Notes under the pieces: model-generated | What the model was told of the DNA's origin: nothing | The model's database searches: none | The model's input: only the letters and a program-made list of their open reading frames with translations | DNA from: Atherix ibis | Taxonomy: Eukaryota > Arthropoda > Insecta > Diptera > Athericidae | DNA: 64,000 bases | Direction of reading: 5' to 3' | NCBI GenBank assembly: GCA_958298945.1 | Contig: OY282610.1 | Span: 65,717,088-65,781,087, forward strand | In this document: positions 46,919 through 58,200 of the stretch, piece after piece | Numbering within the stretch: position 1 is the first letter of the stretch | How the letters are laid out: each line of letters opens with the position of its first letter | Translations under genes and position numbers: made by a program

Positions 46919-47017
46919 GCGGTCATAAATTGACCAATATTGACATCGACCGAAGTTAAGCAGGACTGGGTGCAGACAGTATTTAAGTGGGCGTTCGTTT
47001 GGGAACACCGAATGCCA
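46919..47017 (+). pseudogene. 5S rRNA-like sequence (pseudogene or 5S-derived SINE head)
   Basis: All three Pol III internal control blocks of insect 5S rRNA can be read: GAAGTTAAGCAGGA (A-box), GACAGTATTTAAGTGGG (intermediate element) and TTCGTTTGGGAACACCG (C-box, with TGGGAACACCG intact). The 5' stem sequence is poorly conserved and the ends do not pair well, so it is not a functional 5S gene. A 5S-derived SINE would continue into an unrelated body; downstream sequence up to 47640 ends in an A-rich tract, which allows but does not prove that. Confidence 0.75.
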
Positions 47018-48446
47018 CTGTTTAAAATAATCACCAAATGGCTGTTAGTGCCGTGGCGGTCCGAATTCACATTTAAATACTAACAACATTTTTGACGATC
47101 GTGAACAACTGCAAAATAATACTGTGAACTTCTAATATCTCAGGTGTCGTAGGCGAAAATCCAAATATATTGATTTTCAATTTAAATAATGACAAAACTA
47201 TTTCAGAATAAAATTTCAATTTACAACCCAGAACTTGTAAATTTCTTTGGTAGAGATTAAACGAAAGTCCCATGGTACATTAGCAATAAAGATCTCCATT
47301 GTGACTTGCAAATTAATTCGATTGGCTATGAAATCAGAATGAAAGCATGAAAACCCTGAGATGACAACTGCTATTGACATAATCAAGAAGGTGCGTCATC
47401 TTAAAAGGACCAAACCTCATGAATTTTCCAAAGTATTGGTCCTAAATAAGTCCTTATGCGATTAAATTAATAAAGAAATAAAAGTCATTAGTCGATTTTA
47501 ACAAAATTTGTTCATGACACATTGTAGGTAGGAAGGTGTGTTTAGTGGGATAGAGTCCTACACTATAAGAGGAGTCCTCTGTAATGCAATCCAAGATTTT
47601 CACCTACCTCGGAAAGAAAGAAAAACAAAAACAAATTACAAAATAATTGTAGATTTTATGAGATTTTCCTTCCTTTCCAGTTATTTTTATTAAAAAAATT
47701 CAAACATCATTTTGAAAATATGTTTTTAACAAGGATAATGTGTTAAGCCATGTCCCATGTATATATAATATGTGGAAAATTTAATAATGGAAAAGCTAAT
47801 CTAAAAATAATTTACATCATCTAATAATTGCATAGAATAAGTATAAAAATTACTATTTGTTAGTGGATGTGTGGAGTCCCTTCAGCACTTATATTGGCGA
47901 TAATTTCATCGGAAACATTGGAGATAAAATGAAACCATTTTTTTTAGGCACAACTGCCTAAGAACCTTTTCAAAATTAATGAATATTTTTCATAAAAAAC
48001 AAAAAAAAACAGATTTTTTTTTTTTTTAAATTTATTTGACCGTTATTTAAAAAAAATTGCGGTAATTTAAATTTTTTTTTTCAATTATTTTATAATAATT
48101 TGATAAAAATACTAACTATTTTGATAACGTTAACAACAATTGATTTACTATTGCCCCAGATACCGTTGGTAAATATTATTCAGTAATTTGAAAATAGGCA
48201 AGTATTGTTCTGAAATTTATTTATTTAATGAAATTTTTTGTACTCTTTCTGAAATCATATCAATTTTGAAAAAAAATTCGCAGATTATATACAAAAGCAT
48301 AAAGAGAAATTCCAGATTGCACGTGGGATATAAAGTGTATGTCATTTTTATGTTGTTGATTTTATTTTGTCGACTCTGGTGTTTCTTATATATGACACAT
48401 ACACGTATGACATGTGCACTAGCTAAAAATGGAACGCTTCATGCGT
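47018..48446. other. No gene; possible SINE body and AT-rich DNA
   Basis: 47520-47640 contains GTAGGTAGGAAGGTGTGTTT and a complementary CACCTACCTC, followed by an A-rich tract. The remainder, including 48188-48448 with an 86-codon plus-strand frame, shows no recognisable family. Confidence 0.4.
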
Positions 48447-49673
48447 AAGGTTAAATAATTTCTGGATATTTCCATATTTACACCTGGTGGTGATTAATCA
48501 AACAATTTGTAGAATTTTTTGTGTAGATATAACCTTCACTGACATCTAACTTTCAATAAGGAAATTTTCCGAATGCCAAACGCATAATTAATATATACTT
48601 TAACTCACTTATTTCGAAGAAGAATATAATTGCAACATAACCATAATTTTTTTTATATTGAATAAAATCGTATTTTGGTTTGTTATTAATTTTGTATACT
48701 TTCGGAGTGTTTTAAAACGCCATTCTCCATGAAGTGGTAGCATACCGAACATCGGCGTTTATATAAGCTTTGTTTATATTTTCAATATTAACAAATATCG
48801 TAAAACTGAATTTCAAGTTTGATTTCACTTAATATTTAGTGTATTTTTAAACAAATAAGTATAGGGTTTTTTTTTCTTCAACTTTCAAAATATCTGACAA
48901 AACATATATGTTATGAATACTGTACCAAGTAAAAAATAGTAAAATTTTAGTCATGAAGTCATTAAAGCCATTGGACTATAACAGAACAATAGTTGTTTAC
49001 AGGATCTGAAAATCATCTTTAGCGCCGAAGAACATTTTCAAATCGACGGCTACACATGTGATTTACGTAATACCGATGTATCCTCAAAAAGTCACTGATT
49101 GGTAAGTTTTATAGGCTGGTGGAATCATTCTTCGAAAATGATCGTGAAGGAGCCATTATAGTAAATTCTAACGAAACATCGGTTTGTTGGGCACTAAATT
49201 CATTGATCGAAAAATCTCACGAAAGGCTGATGTGAGTTCTCCGCTAAGATCTTGCGATATAACACCGGCAGAGTTTTTTCTTTGAGGCTATTTGGAAGCA
49301 AAAGTGTATGCCAATCAATCATCCAAGAACAATTCAAGACGAAATTGAGGCTGTTGATCCACTTTCATTGGGAAGAGACATCGAAAATTTCGACGATCGG
49401 CTGCATTCCTCCAAACTAAGTCGTGGTGGCCATATGAATATATTGTTTATTTATACCTAATGCTATTTTCAATAAAAATTTCCTATTTTTATGTGGGTTT
49501 TCTTTCAGTTTAAAAAAAAAATCCAACAGATGGCCTACCTAGTTTTAATCCGTAAAGTAACGGAAAATATCCAATTTTGCAAATGTGTGCGTTCTTGCGA
49601 ATGTATTTTTTAAATAAGTATAATATATAGAATTTTTATGTAGAGGCCTACCGAGTACTGTTATAGTCTAAGG
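48447..49673. mobile_element. CTTAGATT-family element carrying a transposase remnant
   Basis: Left part TTTACACCTGGTGGTGATTA, GTGTAGATATAACC and CTGACATCTA match the 51660 copy; right end TAGAGGCCTACCGAGTACTG ending GTCTAAGG matches other right ends. The middle (about 48870-49525) is absent from the 51660 copy, where AGTGTATTTTTAAA runs directly toward AGTTTTAATCGTAAAGTAAC. That middle contains a decayed DDE transposase, so either this is the relic of the autonomous parent or another element inserted here. Confidence 0.75.
48960..49440 (+). pseudogene. DDE transposase remnant (Tc1/mariner-IS630-like)
   Basis: Fragments in several frames: IFSAEEHFQIDGYTCDLRN (typical FSDEAHF.L.GYVNKQN), FIGWWNHS/FFENDREGAIIVNS (GG.IGPYFFEND..VTVN), then SCDITPAEFFL and GYLEAKVYANQ (CDLTPLDFFLWGYLKSKVYAN) and HTKSWWP (from SRGGH). 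The catalytic Glu/Asp of the last block is altered (TPAEFF), and stops are frequent. The N-terminal HTH is missing. Confidence 0.75.
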
Positions 49674-51659
49674 CTTCACAAAAGAAAACGTAATAAAATT
49701 GATAGGAATTTAAACCCTGCATCAAATCTAGACCATCCATTATGTGTGCCCATTTATATTATTAAAGAGTATCTATCCTTTTACAACAACAACAAAATGC
49801 ATTTTATTTTTGCGTTTCACGAATAGTAGTAGTATTTTGAAAGTTTCGATTTAGTTTCCATTTGTTAATTTTTTTCTTCCCTTTCGAATTTTATATAAAA
49901 AGTAGCCATTTTGTTTTTTTTCTTCTAATTTTTTCGTAAATTTACTCGCTCTGAAATTATTATTTTTTCTTACAATTAATTAAAGTATTGTGTTTATTGC
50001 TTTTTTTTTAAATTTTTCAATTGAAATATTAATTTTTTTTTCTAAATGTATCCTATTTGGTATAATTTTTATTTAGTTTTTTTTTTCTTAGTTCAATTTT
50101 TGAATATAATAAATTATGATAAATAAGCACCAATTTCAGAGTAAATGCTTTAAAATTGCTTCGACAGCCCATTTTCATTTGTTTGCAATTTCATCCTATT
50201 TCCTCTTTTATTGTATATTAAAATATTTTTATTGATTTTTTGTTCATATTTTATTTTTACAGTTAATGATTGACTGTTTACAGCACTAAGTTGATAAATT
50301 TATATAATAATTTGTTGTTTTTTTTTGCTTTCCTTCCATTAAAAGTAAAACTTACGAAAATTGTTAAAGGAATGTTAAATAAGATGATTAAGTGTTATTG
50401 GAATGTTAAATGTTTTTATTATAAAGTGAATAAAATAAGGAACGTCAAAAAAGGAGTTAGATCTTTAAAAGCTCTTGGAAAATTATGTGCAGAAGCCTTT
50501 TCAATAAATTAAGTCGAGTAAAGTATGTTTGTTGAGCAAAGTACGAGTATGCACGATTCTGAAAGTACCTGTAATATATTTTCACGGAATACGTTATCTC
50601 CAGTAGAGTAATATAGATTAAGTTATCTATAAAAGTTTATGGTATGAGAACAAATTGATAGTTCTTTGAAGGCCTCTAACGGGAAAAATATGAACTTTTA
50701 AAAGTCATTTTCTAAAATGGTCTAGTGCATTGAAATGTGCAGAATATATACTTTTTAAATAGCATTTTTCATACAAGCACATTTTATCATACTGAAGCAT
50801 GGAAGCTGTGACAATTTATTATTAAAAATCGTCTGTTATGAGAAAGTAAAATTTATCAAATTCGTAAACTCTATAATTTTGCACATTGTAGCTTTTATTT
50901 GAACTCAAAAAAAATGAGAGTCCTATAAAAATTTTCATTTTGTTTGGGAATTTTAAGCAATTTTTTTATGTCAGTTTAAGTTTTTCCTCCTTAAGAAATT
51001 CGAATTCAAAATTAAATTTTGTTTCGGCGGATTTTTTTTTGTATGTTAATATAAATTTGGGATGGTAATTTTTCTACTTAGTTTCTGTCATCCCAGATTT
51101 TTGTATAATTTAATTTTTTCATTTTGTATATTGAGCAAGAAATTAAATTACCTAATTAGTTATGATCGATTGATATATTCCTATATATATATATATTTTT
51201 TTTTTTTAAATAACAGAGTGAACATATAATAATTATAATTAAATGAATAAAGAAAATAAAAAAAAAATATATTCGAAATATAGGAGGAGATATAAAAAAA
51301 AGATTTTAATTTTTACTTAAAACAATACTACACAAAAAATTCGAAAATCCAATTTCAAATTATAATTTTTCTTAATCAAAATTTAACAAAGACAAACATT
51401 TGAATTATCAAAACATAAAAAATACACATTGTGTAAAAAAACAAACAAAGAAAAACACGTGTTTTTGTTGACATTTTGGATTAAGATAACTAAAAAAAAT
51501 TTCGACAAATGTTAATTTTACATGATTTGTAAAGCAGCAGTGTGTTGTAGTAATCGTTAACAGTGTCTTATTCGCGCCATTTTATTGTTTTGCGGTTGGC
51601 AGCTTTGGTTTTTTTTAAACAGTTGTCATAGATGCATGTCAGTTGCAATAAGTCAATAT
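49674..51659. other. AT-rich intergenic sequence
   Basis: Extremely AT-rich with homopolymer runs and a short TA microsatellite near 51185. An 80-codon plus-strand frame (50270-50512) resembles nothing known. No RNA gene or repeat family was recognised. Confidence 0.5.
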
Positions 51660-52336
51660 CTTAGATTAAGGAACTACTGGATAAAGCGTTTGGTCATATT
51701 TTTCTATATTTCCACGTAATTTTATGTCGCCATATTTACACCTGGTGGCGATAATCGATTTATTCGTAGTTCGATTTATCACCACCAGTGGTATTGTGCG
51801 AAATATTTTTGTGTGCATATATGACCATCACACTGACATCTAGTTTTCGCAATGGACATTTTCTAAATTTCGAAAACATAAATAATATAAATTTTTCACT
51901 TACTTTTTGCAAAGAGGAATATATTATATATTTTTTATTTTATTTTGATATTAAATGAATTCACATTTTGGTTTGCTAATTATTTTGCAAAATGCTATTC
52001 TCCATCAAGACTTAAAACGTCATTCACCAGGCAACATCAATCTTGTTTAAGCTTTGTTTATGTTATCAATTTTAACAGATGTCGAAAAAATTGATTTTCA
52101 AATTTGATTATACTTAATGTTAAGTGTATTTTTAAAACGAGCAAGTAAAAGTTTATCAATTTTCCTAAATAGTTTTAATCGTAAAGTAACTTTAAAGCAA
52201 TTGATTATACAAAATAATGAAGTTTTTTTCTTCAGAGACCACATTTTTTTGGTTTGCAAGTGTGTCCGTTCCTTCAAATGTATTTTTCAAAGGAGGAGAC
52301 AGAATTTTTGTGCAGAGAGTAGTTCTATAATATAGG
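51660..52336. mobile_element. CTTAGATT-family element, ~677 bp copy
   Basis: Left end CTTAGATTAAGGAACTACTG then GATA, followed by TTTACACCTGGTGGCGAT and the inverted ATCACCACCAGTGG. The right end contains GACAGAATTTTTGTGCAGAG and a decayed terminus near 52336. A short frame at 52117-52335 is part of the element and not a gene. Confidence 0.75.
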
Positions 52337-55273
52337 AACAATATGTACTGTTACATAATAAACAATACAATAGATTGGTGTGACATTTAATTCCACAAAT
52401 TATTTCTATTTATTTTGATAGTGGTATAAGTAAATTTTGATAATCATATCAAATAGATGCGCACCAACTGTTGAAGATTGTGAACTTAATCTATTTTTAC
52501 TATAAAAATCAGAGCATAATTTTTAGGGTTTTTAACTAAAAACTTAGTTAACTTTTTACTGGTATTTTCTTGAAAAAAGGCTGAACATTAAAAAGTTTTG
52601 GTCGGCAAAATTGTTTATCTTCATTTCAACAAATCTATATAACGAAATTTACCTAAAGAGAAGTCAGAAAAAATAATTCTTAACAAGTTTGTCTTTTTAA
52701 ATTTTCACTGCAATTTGTAGGAACCTATACATACTTGTATACCATATTTTAGGAGGACTCTACCTTTGCGTTCTTGCTGTTTTACTTGCGTTAAATATAT
52801 TAATTTTTATTTTTTATTTAGGGAAATTCTTCGTTAGCATTTGTTTATTTTTATCTGCGAGATCGGTGACCCTCTTGAATTTCTCGTAATTTTCTTTTTA
52901 TAAAACCAAATCTTCCAAAAAGTAATCCATTCTTAAAATTTATCAAAATATTTCTCCCTTTTCCTTATCAGCGAAAGTTCCGCAAGCTTTTATACAGCGG
53001 CAAATTAATTTATTTGAAAATATTTTTCTAGATCTAATCGTTTTAAAACTGTATAATTGATTTAATATAATTTGTATCAGTAATTCTATGTTACCATCGG
53101 TTCTTCTTTTTCACATGAGACAATTGTTAATTAATTCATAATTAATACATTTATATTTTCCAAGTGAATTATAGTGACTGCCATTATCGTATTTAAACTA
53201 TTTGTTTAGTTATGGTTTGAGATAAAATTTTACAATATAAATAATTAGAAAAATATTTTAGAAAAAAAACTAGTTAAACACAAAAAAAACAACAACCGCA
53301 TTTAATAAATTAACGAATGATGTACGGAAAACCTTCAAAGATGATGGATGCATAACAATTGGAATTATATAAATAAAATCATCATTAAAAAAATGTATAA
53401 AATTAAATTCCACCCAAATAGAACAAGTTCGAAAAATCCAAAACGAACAATAAACTTGCAGCAAAAATGAGATTTAATATATCGTAGGTAATATACAAAA
53501 CATCCCCAATATTAACTAAATTAAAATGCTAAAATAAAACGAAAAAAAAAAAATTTTCCGTTAAAAAATTCATTTTAAAGAATGACAAGTCATACAAAGA
53601 AATTACTTGTCAGTAAATCTTTAAAGATAAATCAAAATAAAAGAAGCAACACAAAATACCAGAACATTAGCTAAATTAAATAAATATTAAAATATTATTT
53701 AAAAAAAACAACAAACATTCATTTGCTTAAATACACTAATTATTTTTACTTGTTGATAAGGTGAAATATGCCAAGAATTAAGTACTTTTGGGGGATTTCC
53801 CTCGAAACTAGTTGACAGACAACATGTGATTTACTTTAATATTTTTCAGCTAACAAAAAAAAAATGCGATAAAAATTGAAAAGAGGCGATAATTTTTCAT
53901 ACAAAAAAAAAACAAAACGAAATATGCAGATTAGTAGTAACATTTATGAGAACATAAGAAATACGCATAAAATCCGTGTAATTGAATATTGTATGAAAAA
54001 AAGAGTACATAATTAAACAAACAAGAAGTTAATAACAACAACAAAGAACGATCAAAATAGTATTAATGATGTCGCAGAAAAATAAATCTGCAAAAATCAA
54101 CCCTTAATTATATGATAACAAAAAATGACTATCAATAGAAAATGTATTTTTTTGTTATTTCTTTTTGAGATCAATAAGGACAAAAACAAACGGCAATAAC
54201 AGTAATAATTATAAGATCTTCTTAAAAATATAAGAATTTATCTGCTTTTAAAAAAAGTTAACAACTTTGTGATCATGCGTATATTTACATATAACTTTTA
54301 TGTAAGTCTACAAAAATTTGACGCTGTAAGTCTACAAAAATGTAAAAACTGTCAGATACTTGTGAAATTGATTCGACTAACAGACAAAAATGAATAAAAC
54401 AAAACAAAAAACAGACTAACAGTATTCAGTATAATTTTTATTAATCAAAACTATGAATTTCTATTAGAATCCGTTGAGTTTTAGTTACTATTATTGTTCT
54501 TTTTTTTTTAATTTTTATTGCTATTATCTTGTCCTTTGTTTGTTTGTTTTAATATTTTTAACGTATCATTACATATTATTTTTTAGTAGTTTTGTAAATT
54601 TATTTTAATGAAATTTTGCTCCTATTATTTTTACATAGTTTTGTTTGGAATTTCTCAATTATGTATTTTTTAAAAGTTCTTCTTTTTATTATTATTATTA
54701 TAGTTTCTTTGTTTTGTTCTATTAATATAGGCGGTTTTTCCCTTGTTCCGTCAACACTTAAACTGAGACAAGAAATTTACAATAAAAAGCACAATTCAAT
54801 ATGTAACGTTTTCTTTCTGTTTGATTTTATTTATTTTTTTTTTAAATATAATTTACTTTAAAAAAAATCAACGTTAACTGATTGTTTGTGCTTGTTCGTT
54901 TCTTCGAAATTTTCATTCTGTTTTCTTTAATTACTGGTCTTATACCAATTAACATTTTTTCTTATTCTATATTGTTTTATTACTATCACTTTCATTTTAT
55001 TTCTGCTCCTCTCATACCACCAATTAGCTGAATTGTTGTTTTTATTTATTGTTGTTCTTGTTGCTTGTTATTTGTTTGTGTTTGTGTTTTTATTATTTAC
55101 TCCTCCTACTCTTCAGTTATTAATTTTTTTGTCAATTTTTATCTTGTTCTTCTCTCTAATATATCATAGATATTTATGTATAGATTTTTATTTTCTTAGT
55201 TGTACTCTATTTCGCTCAACTACATACATATGCATATTTTAATACCTAGATTTATATGTTAAATCGTCACCAT
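52337..55273. other. AT-rich 3' flank of proline dehydrogenase
   Basis: Almost pure A/T-rich sequence with long A and T runs and no credible coding frame. The part next to 55273 must include the 3' UTR of slgA (minus strand); I cannot place its poly(A) site with confidence. Confidence 0.5.
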
Positions 55274-58200
55274 TTATATTGGTACGTATTCACCCTTTGG
55301 TTTATAAAAGAGTTGACCTTTTAATAGTCGTCGTCGTATTTCGGCGAGTAGTAAACGTTTCTCTTTTTTGATCTTCTTCAAAACACCCTTATTCTCTTGG
55401 GCACGCCGTGATAAATATGGCAATACTTCTTGTACTGGTCCGTATGGTATATATTTGTAGGCTGAGTATCCAGCTTGACCTTAAAAAAATATTCAAAACA
55501 AAACCACATTTAATTAGGAATTAATTTTTTAAATTATAATTTCAAATAAATGATTTTCAATAATAAATATTTGTACGATATTCTTAGATGACGTTGTAAT
55601 ATGAAAAAAAAAGTTCAGTAATTGGAAATGGTAGCGCTTCATTCAAGACATAACATATTAAATCAAATTATTATCTGGTCAATGATCCTACATTCTGGTA
55701 GGAGGAAACCTATACCAGGTGTATAATTTAAAATCCGCTGTTTTTTAGTCAAAAAACACATGCTTTTTTATAGAAAGCAAAAACAAATTTATTTAAAGTA
55801 CTTGCCCTCGCTAGCTACACATTTTTCCCATCTCTCGGGCAATTTGTGGATACCACGCCAAAAAAATTCCTTCTCTTTCGAGGCAAACCACTCATCAAGC
55901 CATTTTCTGACGTCTTCGTAGGAATTGAAGTGCTGCTCAGCGAGCGCGTGGCCCATCGACGAAAGCAGGTGGTAGTCGGAAGGGGCCAGGTCTGGCGAAT
56001 AAGCGGGGTAGGGTAGCACCTCACAGTTGAGTGTCTTCAAGTAGTTTTGACGTGTGCGATGGTGCGTTGTCGTGGAGGAAAATCAGCTTGTCATGTCTTT
56101 GTTGATAATCCGTCCTTTTTTCCGGCAGAGCATGGTGCAATTTGATCAGTTGTTGGTGGTAGCGGTGGGCATTGACAGTTTTACCAGGTTTCAACGTCTC
56201 ATAGTAGACGATACCCTGCTGATCACAACAAAAGCACAACATCGTCGTCCGTCCGAAGCGATTTGCTCTTGGGGAAGATGTTGATGGTTGGCCGGGATCA
56301 ACCCACGATTTCTTGCGTTTAGGATTCTCGAAATATATCCACTTTTCATCGCCTGTTACAATCCGATGCAGGAACGACTTTCTTTTTTGTCTGGTGAGCA
56401 AGATTTCGCATGTGTTTTGGCGTCGCTCCATCTGCCTATCATTCAATTCATGCGGCACCTATTTTTCGATCTTTTCAATCTTCCCCATGGCACGCAGACG
56501 CTTGGAAATGGCTGGTTGAGTAACAAGCAATTGCTTCGCGAGCATTTTTTGCGATTGGGTATCGTCTTCGTCCAAAAGATCCTGCAATTGATGTTCCTCA
56601 ACCTTCCTAGCCCGATTTTCACGCTTCTTGTCCCACAAGTCAAAATTGCCGTCTTTGAACCGACGAAACCAATCTCGGTATGTTCTTTCCGATAAAGTAC
56701 TGTCACCTTAGGCGTCCATAAGCATTCAATGCGATTCGGCAGCCGATTTCTTCAAATTGAAGCAGAAAAGCAGAGCTTCCCGCATATGCTCTCTTTCTGG
56801 CACAAAACTAGACATGATTACCAAAGGAAAAATATATGTTATTATACGAAGTTGCTGACAATGTGCACTGATTAATGTTGACAGATGTCAAACTCATAAA
56901 AAGAAGTATGGCGTGTCCATGGTAGCTTATCCAGAATCGCATTGAAATAAAAATCAATAATATAATAGTCTTGTCCGATTTGTGCTCTCTGCTTTCCTCG
57001 ATCATTTTCAAATGGGAATTTTTTCATTAATCAAAAGAAAAATCCAAAAAAATTGATTTCTCAATCAAAAAATAAATCAACTTTAACTCAATTTTTTGCA
57101 ATAATTTTGACATTTCTTTTAGACCGAATCAAAATAAAAAACAGCCTAACGCCATCTGTTGGCATTTAATGCTTTCCGTTGGAGAAATGTACAGCTGCGG
57201 TGTGTTCAACTTTTTGTATTTGGCATGATTTCATTTGTTATATGGGTACCAGCTACGACCACACTCAGAGAACACCATATTGACAACCTTATAAATCTCC
57301 CACAAGTTCTGCAATGCTGGAAACAAGTATGCCACGGTTATATTCAGGTGTTCTCTGAGTATGGTCGTAGCTGGCCGAACTGTTGTTGAACTTAATATTT
57401 ATTGCCTTTCCTCTCCTAGTCCTACACTAAGGACATACACTATCTTGAATATTTCCCAGAACCATAATAAATTCGCGCGACGCCGATCCCTCGTCCCGGT
57501 TTCAGTTAGATTAGGTTTGTCTCAAGTATTCTTTCGAAATCCAACTATTGGCCGCGTTTTGAAGGAAGATACTTCGAATTATTTAGAATTCTCTCCATGA
57601 CAGTGAAAAAATTTCTATTGGTATAATAATGAACTCAATTCCACTCAACATGAGTGCTCTGGTAGACGAACGTGTTCGTACTAATGCAAGCTGGATGCCG
57701 ACATCAGAAACAAAAACAAAGATATATGCCCTGGAGACGTATCAGATATTAAAAAGACTATCATTGGTACGACCAAAAAAGTACTAAGCCCCAGTCGCAA
57801 AGAGAGTTGAATCGGATGGTTTGACAATGATTGCAAGCGAGCAACAGAACAAAAGTATGCAGCATATCGAGCCAAATGTATGTTCAGAGAATGTGGGAAC
57901 ATGTAGAGAATCACCATGTTGTAGATCGTATCATCCTGTAGCAGCAAAGATTTTCGACTAAATGGGTATATACCCATATATATAAGCCGATTGGTGCAAC
58001 ATTTTGATGAACCATTAAACACTAACCAGTCAGAACACGAATTGAAGTTCTCGACATCTTAAGAAGACAAACTGCTGCCACCAAGCATCAAGAAGGCGAC
58101 AAAACCGTTCCATCGAATGCATAACGATAAGTTGCCCGGTGTCGACAGGATCGCCAGTGAACTAATGGTCCAAGTATGACACATCGAATCAATGCCCGAC

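Noticed and set aside
54616..55242. Hydrophobic plus-strand frames of 69-81 codons
   Set aside because: T-rich DNA inevitably yields Phe/Leu/Ile-rich frames; no conserved features, and the region is the 3' flank of slgA on the other strand.
56054..56695. Plus-strand frames of 76-135 codons in the slgA intron
   Set aside because: Antisense shadows of the mariner transposase on the minus strand.
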